Part shown: piece after piece, positions 9,032 to 18,984 of the stretch
Layout of the letters: each line of letters begins with the position of its first letter
Position numbering within the stretch: the first letter of the stretch is position 1
Origin: Bacteroidales bacterium
Lineage (GTDB): Bacteria; Bacteroidota; Bacteroidia; Bacteroidales; UBA4417
Assembly (NCBI GenBank): GCA_016707705.1
Contig: JADJHD010000008.1
Span: 1 to 64,000 of the forward strand
Direction of reading: 5' to 3'
Length of the DNA: 64,000 nucleotides
Notes under the pieces: generated by a model
Databases searched by the model: none
What the model was told of the DNA's origin: nothing
What the model saw: the letters and a program-made list of their open reading frames with translations, nothing else
Position numbers and translations under genes: made by a program

Positions 9032-12000
9032 TTATTGCTCAATAATAAACTTGCAGTTCAGCAATTTACCTTCTGAGGCTTCAATAACCAGAGTGTATAA
9101 TCCGGGTAAAAATTCCCCGGTTCTTAAACAATAGATCGATTCATTTTTTAAAGCAATGTCGGCCATTATTGTCCCGATGGCATTATAAACCCTGAAGTTT
9201 CTGGCTTTTTCCGGAATCTCAATATTGAGAAAATCCTTAGCCGGATTGGGGTAAATTCGGATATTCTTTGATTCAAACTGCTTGATGCTGGTGTAAAGGC
9301 ATTCGGTATCCGTATTCGACGAATCCGATTCACCCAGCTCATAAACGGCAGTAACATAATACTGGTAGCAGCTTACCGGGTAGTTAGACAGGTTATCATC
9401 GATGTACATTGTTGTATCAGAAGATGCTATAAGTACATATTCATTCAGGGTATCATTCACCGAGTTTGATTTCGAAACATCCCTGCGATAGATGTTATAC
9501 CCTGTAAGAACACTACTGCTGCTGATTTCAAGGTTTGAAATACTCGGTGTTGGAGTTATTCCTGCTTTCTTTTCCGGGCTTCCGGCAACAGGAGCCTGCC
9601 AGTTGAGCATGATTGCATCCCCTAAGGGGTCTACAAGGTCTGTTGTGAGGCTCAGAGGCGGAATAAGTGCAGTTGTTGTATAGATATGAATGTTATCCAC
9701 AGACCAGTAATGAATGCCTACAGAAGATATCCCATTAGCAGTAAAACGCACCTTAAAGACCCTGTCACTTGCGAAGGAAGTAATATCAAGATGGTTTGTG
9801 GTCCAGTCGAAACTGCCATTATTGACATATTCAAGTACAGTATTCCAGAGGTTTCCATCCCAAACTTCAACGGTAAGCTTCTCAGTACCTGATAATGTCG
9901 GGTCATCCAGTTTGGCATCAAAATCAAACCACACCAAATAGGGTGCAAGACTGTCAAGTTCGGTGGTATTCATCCAGAAACTCTCAAGTCCGCTAAAATA
10001 ATTTTCAAGAAGTGGTTCCCACACGAATCTGGCGGCTGGTACAGGGTTATCAGTCTGACTGTCAACCACCCAATTCTGGCCTGCTGTCCAAAGTGCTGTC
10101 CCGAACTGCCCGGATGAGAAGTCCTCCGAAAAAGGTAGATCTGCACCATAAACAATTTCGGTACAACCAGGACCTGCCATCATTGATTCTCCGATTATTC
10201 CGGGCATTCCGATACAAGACAATTCGTAAATGGCAGTAATATAGTAGCAATAATTACCAGGCACAAGGTTGAGGTCCCGGTATATCGTAATTGTATCTGA
10301 CAGGGAAGCAATATTTTCTCCATTCCTGTAAATATTATAACCTTCCAGAATACAATTATTACTATCGGGAGCCTGCCAGTCGACAATGGCGCTTCCAAAT
10401 GTAGCGGTAACACTATCAGTTACATTCAAATTTTGGGGGGGGTATAGGAAATAATTTGAAAAGTCATCACACTCCCAATTAGTTGATATATAGCAATAAT
10501 TTGCCTGAACACATGCAGTGTACGATTGTCCCTGATTCATATAGTTTGGGTCAAATTGCCACATTAGAACATCTTGAGGAACAACACTTACTAAACTACT
10601 ATCCAGATATACAGAATAACTCAGAACCGGAAGTCCGCCGGAAGCAAGAACTATATCATCAATAGCCCATCCGCTGCCTACATTTCCATTATCTGCAGTG
10701 TGAAAAGCCAAAAGCACGGTTGAATAGGCTGCAAGGGGACCAGAGTAAGGTGTAAGGTCCACATCTTCTTGAAACCATCCTGCATGTGGTGTACATGTGT
10801 GGATGATGGTCCAGCTTACTCCGCCGTCAGTACTCATCTCAACATATGCAGTCTGACCTGCAGAACCGTCAAAGAAAGAAGCAAAGCTCAGAACATAGGA
10901 TGGTGCTGCTGTCAGATCCAGCTGCGGAGTAATCAGGTAATCGCAGCATCCGTTATTTGATGTTCCTGCAGAGTGATCATTGGCTACTGCATAAGAAGTA
11001 TGGGGATTTATATTCCAGGAAGATGAATCACCATTGTTGGAAATATACCATCCCATTCCCATTGAGTTGGATTGCCAGCCGGCAGGAGGAAAATTCCCAT
11101 TTTCAAAATGCTGATCTATCAACACAGAAAGCGGTTCATCCCAAGTTGCCACCAAGGATTGATCACTTACAAATAGATTTCTTACCGGGTTTGCAACCTG
11201 ACGGAGGGAAACATCTATGGTACGGCTAGAATAAAGTGTAAGAGCTTCAGTATATGAAGTACAACCAGGATATGAGATTTTGATATTGTAAAGTCCAGCT
11301 ACTATATGACCTATAGTTAGACTTCCGGATGCCGGAATGGTATCCGTCATGGTTTGGAAAGGATAGTTCTGAGCAGTGAGCCTGACGATAGCTCCTTCGG
11401 CAGGGGCTTGCTGACATTGATTCTGCACATTAACCGTTATATCTGCATACATTTTATGAGCAACCCTGTTAGTATAGGTCATATCAGATACTCCTACTCC
11501 CGGATAGTCCGCTACAATACCATAGGCATACCATCCCTCAGGCAATGCCGTCCAGCTTGCCCCAGCTTCAACATATTCAGTTGCTGATAAAACATTAGAA
11601 ATCAATGTATAAACACCTGCTGAAACTGGCTGTATAGTGTCAGGACACCAAATTCTATAAAAAGCGTATCGAAATACTGACAGCGGAACATCTTCTTTAT
11701 CTTCAGCTTGATGCGACACAGCTTGTTTCCTGCTTCCATCAGACTCTATGTTTTCATCTGAAATATTGATTGCATTTCCGTTCTGAATTAATCGGGACGT
11801 AGCCTTTTTATCATTTAAAACCGGTATGGGCCCATAAACAATCGCTCTTATCATAAAATCCTGATAGTTCGCCAACATCCACTCAGAACCGGTTAAAGCA
11901 GTGTTGATATAGGATTTATAAGACGTAGGGGCTGAATTATCTATCCCAAGTGAGGGACAATGTAAAGGAGTTGCATGCTGTTCCATTGCAATAAAGAAAT

Positions 12001-12718
12001 CACCTGAATTTATAGTGGCATTCAAGCCGGTAACCTGAAGCCAGCCGAGTTGCACAATCATAACCTGAACACTATCAAGCAGATGAAATGGCAAACCTGA
12101 TGCGCTGGAAGAATAAACTTTCACAATCATTGTGGTACCTAAGCAGTTCCCTCCGGGTACATTTCCAATAAAAAACTTAGCTCCTGTTATAGTTGCCGGG
12201 TAGCCTCCGGGAGTAAACCTTACGGCATTCATATCTCCCGCTTCCTGATTTGCCGGATAGCTTTCTGCACTTCCGTCATCATAAAGAAGTTCATAGGGGC
12301 CAACAGGCGGACACCAGTGTGCCGTAGAAAGCGAATCATTAAAACTTACCGAGGCTGTAGCGCAAGCCGGAGCATTAGTCAATTCGAAAAGTACAGTATC
12401 TACCACTACCGGTGTTCCTGATATAACGGTAATGTTCATTACCAAACTTGTGTAGCCTGTCTTTGAGAAATTCAAGTTATAGGATCCCGGATCCAACTGC
12501 ATTGAATAATAACCAGTGTCATTCGTCATTGCAGAAACAGAACCCGCGTGCACCACTACCCCATTTAGCGGAAGTCCGCCATTTGAATGAACGTGCCCAC
12601 TGACGAGGCTCGCCAAGGGAATTGCGTTATTGATATTAGAAGTTGAGCCGAAGGAAAGATTGTTATTCCCAAAATACAAAATGCTTAAAAGCATAAATAT
12701 CCTGTAGTAGACTCTCAT
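9032..12718 (-). CDS. T9SS type A adhesin with gingipain-like domains
   Basis: The protein has 1228 residues from ATG 12718; a TTG 21 bases upstream is less likely because the signal peptide begins at MRVYYRIFMLLSILYF. Residues ~35-105 are a carboxypeptidase-regulatory-like fold (GHVHSNGGLPLNGVVV ... DTGYYSMQL). At least two cleaved-adhesin/MAM-like jelly-roll modules follow (first HFENGNFPPAGWQS ... GSGWAIDDIVLASGG, second PFSEDFSSGQFGTALW ... HYWSVDNIHIY). These are separated by fibronectin-III-like modules carrying GYNIYR motifs. The last ~80 residues, from IYPNPAKDFLNIEIP, are a T9SS type A sorting domain, so the mature protein should be exported across the outer membrane and anchored or released. 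It is convergent with the ABC permease, and its ligand is unknown. Confidence 0.88.
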   Translation of the reverse strand: MRVYYRIFMLLSILYFGNNNLSFGSTSNINNAIPLASLVSGHVHSNGGLPLNGVVVHAGSVSAMTNDTGYYSMQLDPGSYNLNFSKTGYTSLVMNITVISGTPVVVDTVLFELTNAPACATASVSFNDSLSTAHWCPPVGPYELLYDDGSAESYPANQEAGDMNAVRFTPGGYPATITGAKFFIGNVPGGNCLGTTMIVKVYSSSASGLPFHLLDSVQVMIVQLGWLQVTGLNATINSGDFFIAMEQHATPLHCPSLGIDNSAPTSYKSYINTALTGSEWMLANYQDFMIRAIVYGPIPVLNDKKATSRLIQNGNAINISDENIESDGSRKQAVSHQAEDKEDVPLSVFRYAFYRIWCPDTIQPVSAGVYTLISNVLSATEYVEAGASWTALPEGWYAYGIVADYPGVGVSDMTYTNRVAHKMYADITVNVQNQCQQAPAEGAIVRLTAQNYPFQTMTDTIPASGSLTIGHIVAGLYNIKISYPGCTSYTEALTLYSSRTIDVSLRQVANPVRNLFVSDQSLVATWDEPLSVLIDQHFENGNFPPAGWQSNSMGMGWYISNNGDSSSWNINPHTSYAVANDHSAGTSNNGCCDYLITPQLDLTAAPSYVLSFASFFDGSAGQTAYVEMSTDGGVSWTIIHTCTPHAGWFQEDVDLTPYSGPLAAYSTVLLAFHTADNGNVGSGWAIDDIVLASGGLPVLSYSVYLDSSLVSVVPQDVLMWQFDPNYMNQGQSYTACVQANYCYISTNWECDDFSNYFLYPPQNLNVTDSVTATFGSAIVDWQAPDSNNCILEGYNIYRNGENIASLSDTITIYRDLNLVPGNYCYYITAIYELSCIGMPGIIGESMMAGPGCTEIVYGADLPFSEDFSSGQFGTALWTAGQNWVVDSQTDNPVPAARFVWEPLLENYFSGLESFWMNTTELDSLAPYLVWFDFDAKLDDPTLSGTEKLTVEVWDGNLWNTVLEYVNNGSFDWTTNHLDITSFASDRVFKVRFTANGISSVGIHYWSVDNIHIYTTTALIPPLSLTTDLVDPLGDAIMLNWQAPVAGSPEKKAGITPTPSISNLEISSSSVLTGYNIYRRDVSKSNSVNDTLNEYVLIASSDTTMYIDDNLSNYPVSCYQYYVTAVYELGESDSSNTDTECLYTSIKQFESKNIRIYPNPAKDFLNIEIPEKARNFRVYNAIGTIMADIALKNESIYCLRTGEFLPGLYTLVIEASEGKLLNCKFIIEQ

Positions 12719-12850
12719 AAAACAAATTTTGAAATTCAATAAATTTTTAAACGCAGATAAACTTGCAGTGATATTGTGGCACTACCTATATAAGACACTC
12801 CTGAAGCTGTTTACCCCGACAGGCTATTGCAATTTTTCAATTCTAATTCA

Positions 12851-12957
12851 GGTTGCGGATTGCTGGTTGCGGATTGCTGGTTGCGGATTGCTGGTTGCGG
12901 ATTGCTGGTTGCAGATAGCTGGTTGCAGATAGCTGGTTGCGGCGTTGCGGATTGAGG
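12851..12957. repeat. 14-bp tandem repeat array (GGTTGCGGATTGCT)
   Basis: Six consecutive 14-base units start at 12851: four identical GGTTGCGGATTGCT copies, then two GGTTGCAGATAGCT variants, then a degenerate end reaching about 12957. The array sits in the ~285-base gap between the T9SS adhesin start and the dinD stop. Fourteen is not a multiple of three and no gene covers it. The core ATTGCGGATTGC reappears in the 21-bp array near 19.8 kb. Confidence 0.9.
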
Positions 12958-13003
12958 GGTACGCAGTCATAATAGTTTATGCGACAGTTGTAATTTTCAC
13001 TAG

Positions 13004-13840
13004 CTATTTTTTCTTTTTACTGTCTTTCACTAGCTTTTTTTCATCTTTATCAAGCTTACGCTGTAGCTTTTTTACATCTTCGGCAGGAGGAAGATTTTCG
13101 GGTACTATTCCTCTATCTGTGAGCATATTTCTAACTGCAAGGTTGTTGTCAATATGCTCTTTTTCAATTTTTGTTTGACCTTTCATATCCTTACTTTGTA
13201 CATTCAATCCTGTCATTTCCGCTGCAAGATCCTTAGCTTTGATGCTTATAGTTGGAAGAAAATCTGCAATTGGCCGGCTATCAGGTACACCCAATTTACG
13301 TTTCAGCATATGTGTCTTTAAGTTAAATAATGCCTGATCACCTTTACTCCGAATAATCGCAAATCCTTGATTATCAACCCCACGCTCAAATAGTATACTT
13401 GAAAGTTGTTTCTCAGTTTGGCTCAATTTCTCACGAGCCTTTACCCTTTCATACTCCAGGATTCGTTGCTCAACTAATTCAGCTCTACGGGTTTGCACTG
13501 CAAAATAGTTCTGTGCAAATGCAATTTCTTCCTTTCTACTATCCCCATTTTGTGCAATTAGATAGCATGCATACCTCGTTAAGAGCACATCAACTATCTC
13601 TTTTTCAGCACCTTTCGGCATGCGTATCGTTTTCCTGACGTCAGGAAAATGATAGGCTATTTCTTCCCCTGCATTGCTGCATGAATCTTTAGCTTTTTGA
13701 ACTACTTTTTCAAAATTTTCCCATTTGCTATAGCCTAGCAATTCCTGCAATTCTCTTGCGCTCCAGCATTCAACACCCTCTAAAACTGAGGCAGCTGCCT
13801 CAAACTGAGAAAACAAATTCTTGATCTCTTCTGATTTCAT
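13004..13840 (-). CDS. dinD: DinD-like DNA-damage-inducible protein
   Basis: The protein has 278 residues from ATG 13840 (a TTG 9 bases upstream is an alternative), matching the usual DinD length of ~275. The N-terminal BRO-N-like segment is clear (CWSARELQELLGYSKWENF, then LTRYACYLIAQNGD.RKEEIAFAQNYFAVQTR). The C-terminal half has the family stretch LFNLKTHMLKRKLGVP..RPIADFLPT and ends in a Lys-rich tail. DinD is known from E. coli as a LexA-regulated protein that affects RecA filaments. No LexA-type box could be identified upstream here; the 5' region is simply AT-rich. The gene stands alone between a repeat array and a LiaF-like gene. DinD genes are often mobile, but nothing nearby shows a mobile element. 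Confidence 0.88.
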   Translation of the reverse strand: MKSEEIKNLFSQFEAAASVLEGVECWSARELQELLGYSKWENFEKVVQKAKDSCSNAGEEIAYHFPDVRKTIRMPKGAEKEIVDVLLTRYACYLIAQNGDSRKEEIAFAQNYFAVQTRRAELVEQRILEYERVKAREKLSQTEKQLSSILFERGVDNQGFAIIRSKGDQALFNLKTHMLKRKLGVPDSRPIADFLPTISIKAKDLAAEMTGLNVQSKDMKGQTKIEKEHIDNNLAVRNMLTDRGIVPENLPPAEDVKKLQRKLDKDEKKLVKDSKKKK

Positions 13841-13991
13841 ATAGCACAATTTTTAAGATGAAAATTTAATAATTTAAAGATTTATTGAAAGAAAATAGTC
13901 AATTCTGGAATATGAGTTAGTCAAAACTTATCAATGGAAATAGAGCCCAATAACTCTTTCTTTATGGTTTAAAGAATAATTTACATATACC

Positions 13992-14531
13992 TCAGATATA
14001 GAACACCCTCATTTCCCCAAATAACACCCTGGCATGCAAGGTAATGCCCGGCAGACTAGGGTTGAAGCCTGCAGAGATATAATTATAATCGCCGAAGGAA
14101 ATCTTTCTTAAATCGGGACCGTTGAGTTGTGCGAAAGTTGAACTGCCAAGTACCTGCAATGGAATATCACGAGGAACCACCACCTGCATCTCACCAAAGG
14201 TACAGTCTACATGAATATGCAATGGAGCTTCTGGCTTGATTTCCTGAAGGTTCAGTGCCCCGGAACCAAATAATACACTATAGGATGATTGCCCGGGATT
14301 GAACCTGATTGTTTGCTCATCAAACATCACATTCCCGGGTCCGGAATGGCCAAACCTCCCCTTCCCAAGATTTCCCCTGATCAGCAAAATGCCAAGGTAA
14401 ATTAGACCGAAGGAAAAAACCAGTGTGAATACGGGAATATGAATATTGAAAATATTCTTTATCAGCAGCAAAATGCCAATTAAGACGACAATTCCACCCA
14501 ACGCAAAGGAACCCGAAAATATTTTTTTCAT
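13992..14531 (-). CDS. LiaF-like membrane protein
   Basis: The protein has 179 residues. Two hydrophobic segments occupy residues ~8-55 (GGIVVLIGILLLIKN and TLVFSFGLIYLGILLI), followed by a soluble beta-helix-like C-terminal domain with repeated short strands (NLQEIKPEAPLHIHVDCTFG and GITLHARVLFGEMRVFYI). This is the layout of the LiaF/DUF5668 plus cell-wall-active antibiotic response domain proteins. In Firmicutes LiaF modulates a sensor kinase; in Bacteroidota the role is not established, and no kinase is adjacent here. A GGAGGTT ribosome-binding-like stretch lies just upstream of the start. Confidence 0.7.
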   Translation of the reverse strand: MKKIFSGSFALGGIVVLIGILLLIKNIFNIHIPVFTLVFSFGLIYLGILLIRGNLGKGRFGHSGPGNVMFDEQTIRFNPGQSSYSVLFGSGALNLQEIKPEAPLHIHVDCTFGEMQVVVPRDIPLQVLGSSTFAQLNGPDLRKISFGDYNYISAGFNPSLPGITLHARVLFGEMRVFYI

Positions 14532-14671
14532 AAACCTCCAAAAATTTAAAGTTTCTAGAATAAACCAGTATGTCCATCCCCGGCAATTACAATGCTTCCT
14601 ACAAATATAAGTGGATTTGGCATTTAATGATTCCGTTTTGGATTGAATATCGCCAAGCTGTTGAAAAGTAA

Positions 14672-15163
14672 TTACTTGTTGACAAGCAGCTTCAACCTCT
14701 CGGTAATTTCAAATACTGCAGGACAGGTATGGGTGTTTTTGAGGGTAAGAGGAAGTATCTGATATATGCGTCTTCTGTCAGTATGTGGATATTCCCTGCA
14801 GGCTTTTGGACGATCTGGATAGATGCTGCAATAGTTGTCGTCCTGTAGAAAGGGACAAGGCATATTCCTGAAAACCAGATCTCCATCTTCATCCTTTCGG
14901 AGATAGGTCTCCATCAGTTTAGCAGGCTTGACCTTCAGAGCATTGGAAACTCTTGCAACGTCAACATCGCTAATTCTGGGGCCGAGTGATCTGCAGCAAT
15001 TGCCGCATTCAAGGCAGTCGATTTCATCAAATACCTCTTCATGCAAATTATGAAAATAGCCATCCAGCCGCCTAGTATCCATCTTTTCCAGTTTCCTGAA
15101 AAAAGCTTTGTTCTCAGCAGACTTAACCTTGGCTAGTTTAGCCAGTTCTTCCAGCTTGATCAT
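14672..15163 (-). CDS. YkgJ-family Cys-cluster protein
   Basis: The protein has 163 residues from ATG 15163 (MIKLEELAKLAKVKSAENK), which fits the usual family N-terminus; a TTG at 15199 would add 12 residues. The diagnostic Cys pattern is CLECGNCCRSLGP, then MPCPFLQDDNYCSIY and RPKACREYP. This family (UPF0153/YkgJ, putative zinc- or iron-binding) is widespread and of unresolved function. It lies right behind the DjlA-like gene on the same strand, so they are probably co-transcribed. Confidence 0.85.
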   Translation of the reverse strand: MIKLEELAKLAKVKSAENKAFFRKLEKMDTRRLDGYFHNLHEEVFDEIDCLECGNCCRSLGPRISDVDVARVSNALKVKPAKLMETYLRKDEDGDLVFRNMPCPFLQDDNYCSIYPDRPKACREYPHTDRRRIYQILPLTLKNTHTCPAVFEITERLKLLVNK

Positions 15164-15204
15164 CTGAAGGTATCTGATTTTCTCAATTGAGGCAGGCAAA
15201 TTGC

Positions 15205-15957
15205 CTAATTCATCCCTCTCTGCTTCTTGATCTGATCATAGGCAGACTGCAGTTCCTGAAACTTTGACTTGGCTGCTTTCTGGACGTCTTCACCGAGAGT
15301 GCTAACCCTGTCAGGATGGTATTTCAACGCCATTTTCCTATAGGCCTTCTTCACTTCATCATCATTTGCATCCGGAGTTATTTCCAAAATCCTGTATGCG
15401 GAAGTTGTATCCTTAATAAACATTGCCTTGATACTGTCAAGATCAGGCTTGCTGATTCCCAATCCGCGACTAATAACTTCGATGGTCTGAATTTCATTCG
15501 GGTGAATATCCCCATCTGACATAGCAATTCCAAATAACAGATGAAGCATCTGCAATCTGCCGGAATAGTCCATGAATCTCCTGATCTGCTCACTCACAGC
15601 AGAAATATCGTATTCTTGTTTAAGAATTTCCCTAAGTGCAAGCAACTGACGATCTGCCTCATTTTCACCGAATTGCGTAACAAGAAATCGCTTAACGAAA
15701 TCAAGTTCTGATTTCAGGATGCGGTTGTCTGATTTCATTACTGCTGCAGCCAATACCAGCAGACTCACCTTGAAATCGCCTGCCTGAGTGCTGGGTTTTC
15801 CTGAACTACCAGTTGAAGGGGCTTGTCCGGTATAGGCATATTCTCCGCTTGACATTCCATCAACCATGGACCCAAAAACAAATCCAAGTATCGCTCCAAT
15901 CGGGCCACCTGCTGCCCAACCAAGTCCGCCTCCAATCCATTTCAAATATTTTGCCAT
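15205..15957 (-). CDS. djlA: DjlA-like TerB/J-domain co-chaperone
   Basis: The protein has 250 residues. The N-terminal ~30 residues are Gly/Ala-rich and hydrophobic (GGGLGWAAGGPIGAILGFVF), consistent with a membrane anchor as in DjlA. Residues ~60-170 form a TerB-like helical domain with the acidic motif IAMSDGDIHPNE. The C-terminal ~65 residues are a J domain (AYRILEITPDANDDEVKKAY) with the invariant HPD in KYHPDRV. It should stimulate a DnaK-type Hsp70 at the inner membrane. The family average is ~270 residues. The domain order matches DjlA; the exact role in this lineage is not established. Confidence 0.82.
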   Translation of the reverse strand: MAKYLKWIGGGLGWAAGGPIGAILGFVFGSMVDGMSSGEYAYTGQAPSTGSSGKPSTQAGDFKVSLLVLAAAVMKSDNRILKSELDFVKRFLVTQFGENEADRQLLALREILKQEYDISAVSEQIRRFMDYSGRLQMLHLLFGIAMSDGDIHPNEIQTIEVISRGLGISKPDLDSIKAMFIKDTTSAYRILEITPDANDDEVKKAYRKMALKYHPDRVSTLGEDVQKAAKSKFQELQSAYDQIKKQRGMN

Positions 15958-16022
15958 ATGCTAAAGATTGTAATCCTATTCAATTTAGGTATTTAACCTG
16001 CAAAAGTACTCAGTTGAAATTA

Positions 16023-16060
16023 AAAAGCAGGTAAACTGAAACAGTATACCCGCTGCTTTT
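16023..16060 (-). terminator. hairpin terminator after saccharopine dehydrogenase
   Basis: AAAAGCAG pairs with CTGCTTTT around a ~22-base loop, with GTA/TAC adding inner pairs. On the minus strand it ends in a run of five T, about 50 bases beyond the saccharopine dehydrogenase stop. Confidence 0.55.
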
Positions 16061-16111
16061 ATTGAATTTTAACAAGTTATGCGAAGAGCAGCATTGTTAA
16101 GCATTCCTCGC

Positions 16112-17452
16112 CTACCTGCCCGGCATTTCCACTAATGGCAGTCCGAATTCTTCTTCCATGCGGATATCCAATCCTTCAAGGGCCGTAAGTATAGGATTGT
16201 AGATCCCAGGTAGCACCGGTCTGAACACTCCCTTTTCCAGGATTTTGCCTTCCAGAATCATCTCAACCGCAATGGCAGCAGGCAAAGCAACTGTCCGGGC
16301 AATGGAAGTATCGGTTGCCGGAGTACCGAAATCCAGCATCCTTGAACGAATAACTTCCTGTTTTCCATCGGGATAAGATGCGAGGAAGGTATGCTGCATT
16401 ACCACCATATCCCTTTCAGTGGATCCTAGTTCCATCTTGCTGATCATCAAGTCACTAGTTACTTCAAAGGCTGAATCCACTCCCCTGTTCATTGGAGTAA
16501 GGTCAAACAATCCAAGCCATTGCATTGCCTTCATGGCTGTTGCATCCTGACTCAATCCAAGAAATGCCGCCACCTTGTTCTCAATATCTTCCTCCGAATC
16601 AGCTCCAATTTGTTTTGCAACCAATCCAGCAAAGCTTAGTCCTGTCAGGTCAATCTGAGCAGGATCAATCAGGTTCATTTGCTTGATGGCATCCAAAGTT
16701 TCACACCAACCGGGGAAACGAAAGGTACCACGGCAGATTGTTTTTGTTTCGGGAATACCATACACTTCAATGTAGGAAATAGAATCCCTGTTCGGATAGA
16801 TATCCAGCTTACCAACACCAGGAAAATCAGTCTTCCAGGGTGATTTGAATAGGTCCCTGGTTGGAAGAAACACTTCTTTGCCATCCTTCAGGTACCTGGC
16901 GTCATTATTGCCTGCAAGAACCACGCCTTTGGGGCTCCATGAGAACTTATACCTGAACGGATTATTTGCAGCCTCAGGAGCTGGCAGCGCACCACAGATG
17001 GAATAAAACTCTTCTATCTTCCCACCATGATCATGAACATGGTCAATGATCCTCATAGCTGACATATGATCAATCCCGGGATCAAGTCCTGTTTCATTCA
17101 GGATGATAATTCCGGCTTCTTTAGCAGCAGAATCCAGGTCCTGCATCTCCGGCTTTACATAAGAAGTTGTCACCATGTTCTTTGCAAACCTGACACACTG
17201 CTTTGCAACAATCAAATGAAAAGCATAGGGAAGCAGGCTAACTGTCAGGTCATGGGAAGCAACCATTGCAGCAAGGGATTCTTCATCCTTTACATCCCAT
17301 TCAATTACATCGCCGTTCTGATGCCCGTCAACCATCTCAGCAGCTCTGTCAGGGGTGTTGGATGCAACGGTAACCAGATAGTTTTTGCTTAACAAATGCC
17401 TGATCAATGGTTTCGCGACCAATCCGGCACCCAATACAAGTACTTTATTCAT
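16112..17452 (-). CDS. saccharopine dehydrogenase (glutamate-forming)
   Basis: The protein has 446 residues. The N-terminus is a Rossmann fold (KVLVLGAGLVAKPLIRHLL), followed by the saccharopine dehydrogenase domain with NETGLDPGIDHMSAM, which is strongly diagnostic, and a C-terminal Sacchrp_dh_C region. It should oxidise saccharopine to glutamate and aminoadipate semialdehyde. The gene lies 82 bases after the lysine-ketoglutarate reductase gene on the same strand. Together they correspond to the two halves of the eukaryotic AASS enzyme, split into two polypeptides. This context supports lysine catabolism through saccharopine rather than the fungal biosynthetic direction, although direction cannot be proved from sequence. 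Confidence 0.9.
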   Translation of the reverse strand: MNKVLVLGAGLVAKPLIRHLLSKNYLVTVASNTPDRAAEMVDGHQNGDVIEWDVKDEESLAAMVASHDLTVSLLPYAFHLIVAKQCVRFAKNMVTTSYVKPEMQDLDSAAKEAGIIILNETGLDPGIDHMSAMRIIDHVHDHGGKIEEFYSICGALPAPEAANNPFRYKFSWSPKGVVLAGNNDARYLKDGKEVFLPTRDLFKSPWKTDFPGVGKLDIYPNRDSISYIEVYGIPETKTICRGTFRFPGWCETLDAIKQMNLIDPAQIDLTGLSFAGLVAKQIGADSEEDIENKVAAFLGLSQDATAMKAMQWLGLFDLTPMNRGVDSAFEVTSDLMISKMELGSTERDMVVMQHTFLASYPDGKQEVIRSRMLDFGTPATDTSIARTVALPAAIAVEMILEGKILEKGVFRPVLPGIYNPILTALEGLDIRMEEEFGLPLVEMPGR

Positions 17453-17534
17453 GGCTTAATTCTTTTACATTGATTGTCAACAAGATGCAATCAATACAAT
17501 TCTATAGTGTAATGATTTTACTTCCAATCCTTTT

Positions 17535-18866
17535 TTATTCTTCTGCAGGCTCAGCTACTTTAACAAACGCCTCCAGGTATTCAAAATCAGGTGTGAACTT
17601 CCCCTGGTGAAGAATCAGACCTTTCTTAATTGGGCGTGGAAGGTCCAGGTCCTCAAAGTCTTCACTGAAATCACAGTCTGCAATAGGTTTAACAAAGTTA
17701 CTAAGGACATCCGCAAATCCATTGGAAGAATCCCTTGGCAGTTCGCTGGGTAAAATATCTACTGACATCACCAGTACACCCTCACCCTTATGCCCCATTT
17801 GGATGGTGCGGGATTTGGGATTGTAAACGAAGATGGGATCTTCAATTTCTGTTCCCTTCTCAGTAAACTCAACAGACCCATTCACATCGCAGGAAATATC
17901 CCCTACGACTCTGAGTCTTGGATTTCCCTTATCGTAAATCTTTTCAATAAAATCCTTGGTAATAAGTCTGGGGTACCTTGAATCCCAGTATATGCAGTTA
18001 ATCAACATATCCATATGCGGCACGTACTTCTCGAATACTCCCCTGAACTCGAGTGGATTGCCGTAATATTCCTGGAGATCGAACTCTTTGCCTTCTTCAC
18101 TGGGTTCAACTAGATCCTGTTCTTTAAAAACAACCTTGTAAATCAAATTATTAGGCAGTTTTGACCTGCGTTTTAAAGTCAACAACTTTTCCGGGGAAAT
18201 CTCCTTAATTGGGAGCAAACCCAATATTTCCTGAGCACCGTTGGCAACGTTTCCGTAACCTGTAATCCCAATCACCAGCGGTCGAAGTTCCTCAGGCAGT
18301 CCGTTTTCTGCTATCTCCTGCCCTACTGCTGAAACAGCCTTTCTGGCATCTTCAAGCGATGCATAGGTATGCGATTGCTTAATTTGAAGGAATGGTGTCT
18401 TTAAGCCCTGCTCCTTTAACTTGAGCCCCAATGACCATAAAGAGTTAATCATTCCTGCAAGCCCGGCATAGCGTCCAAAGAAAATCAGTCGTTTCCCCTG
18501 TTCATCCACTATCTTTTCATAATCAATAAGATTACATCCCATCTCCATCATCTTGCGAAGCATGGGCATGTTGTAGGCTTGTCCCTTGATAACATGTGAA
18601 AAGAAGATATAGGTTTTATTCTCCTCAAAGAAGGATACCGGCATTTCCTTTACTCCAAAAATGACAGAGCACTTTTTAAGATCCTTGGCCATTTTGGCAC
18701 CAGCCTTCACATATTCTTCTTCAGTAAAAACTCTTTTATCAGAGTATTGTACGATTATATCCAATTTCTTCAAACGGACCAAACGCTCCACATGTTTTGG
18801 AGTGAGAGGCGCACGACGCTCCATTAAATATTTATCCTCATGCCGGATTCCGATAAAATTGCTCAT
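17535..18866 (-). CDS. lysine-ketoglutarate reductase (LKR/LOR-like)
   Basis: The protein has 443 residues. The N-terminal domain is of the alanine dehydrogenase/PNT type (IGIRHEDKYLMERRAPLTP), typical of the LKR half of AASS. The central motif is FFGRYAGLAGMINSLW, followed by a nucleotide-binding GITGYGNVANGAQEIL and PHMDMLINCIYWDSRYPR. It should condense lysine and 2-oxoglutarate to saccharopine with NAD(P)H. It is the upstream member of a two-gene unit with saccharopine dehydrogenase. No aminoadipate semialdehyde dehydrogenase is in the window, so the pathway must be completed elsewhere. Confidence 0.88.
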   Translation of the reverse strand: MSNFIGIRHEDKYLMERRAPLTPKHVERLVRLKKLDIIVQYSDKRVFTEEEYVKAGAKMAKDLKKCSVIFGVKEMPVSFFEENKTYIFFSHVIKGQAYNMPMLRKMMEMGCNLIDYEKIVDEQGKRLIFFGRYAGLAGMINSLWSLGLKLKEQGLKTPFLQIKQSHTYASLEDARKAVSAVGQEIAENGLPEELRPLVIGITGYGNVANGAQEILGLLPIKEISPEKLLTLKRRSKLPNNLIYKVVFKEQDLVEPSEEGKEFDLQEYYGNPLEFRGVFEKYVPHMDMLINCIYWDSRYPRLITKDFIEKIYDKGNPRLRVVGDISCDVNGSVEFTEKGTEIEDPIFVYNPKSRTIQMGHKGEGVLVMSVDILPSELPRDSSNGFADVLSNFVKPIADCDFSEDFEDLDLPRPIKKGLILHQGKFTPDFEYLEAFVKVAEPAEE

Positions 18867-18984
18867 AAAGGGTGTAGATATTAACAGGATGGGTAAGAAA
18901 ATGAGATTGCTTTTGCTTCATAATACAGAAATATCAAGTATTCCAGGTATTTCTGAAAGCCCGGCAAACATATCAAAAATTTGA

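Noticed and set aside
8871..9134. Small plus-strand frame of 87 codons behind the permease
   Set aside because: It overlaps both neighbours' coding ends, has no ribosome-binding site and no family resemblance.
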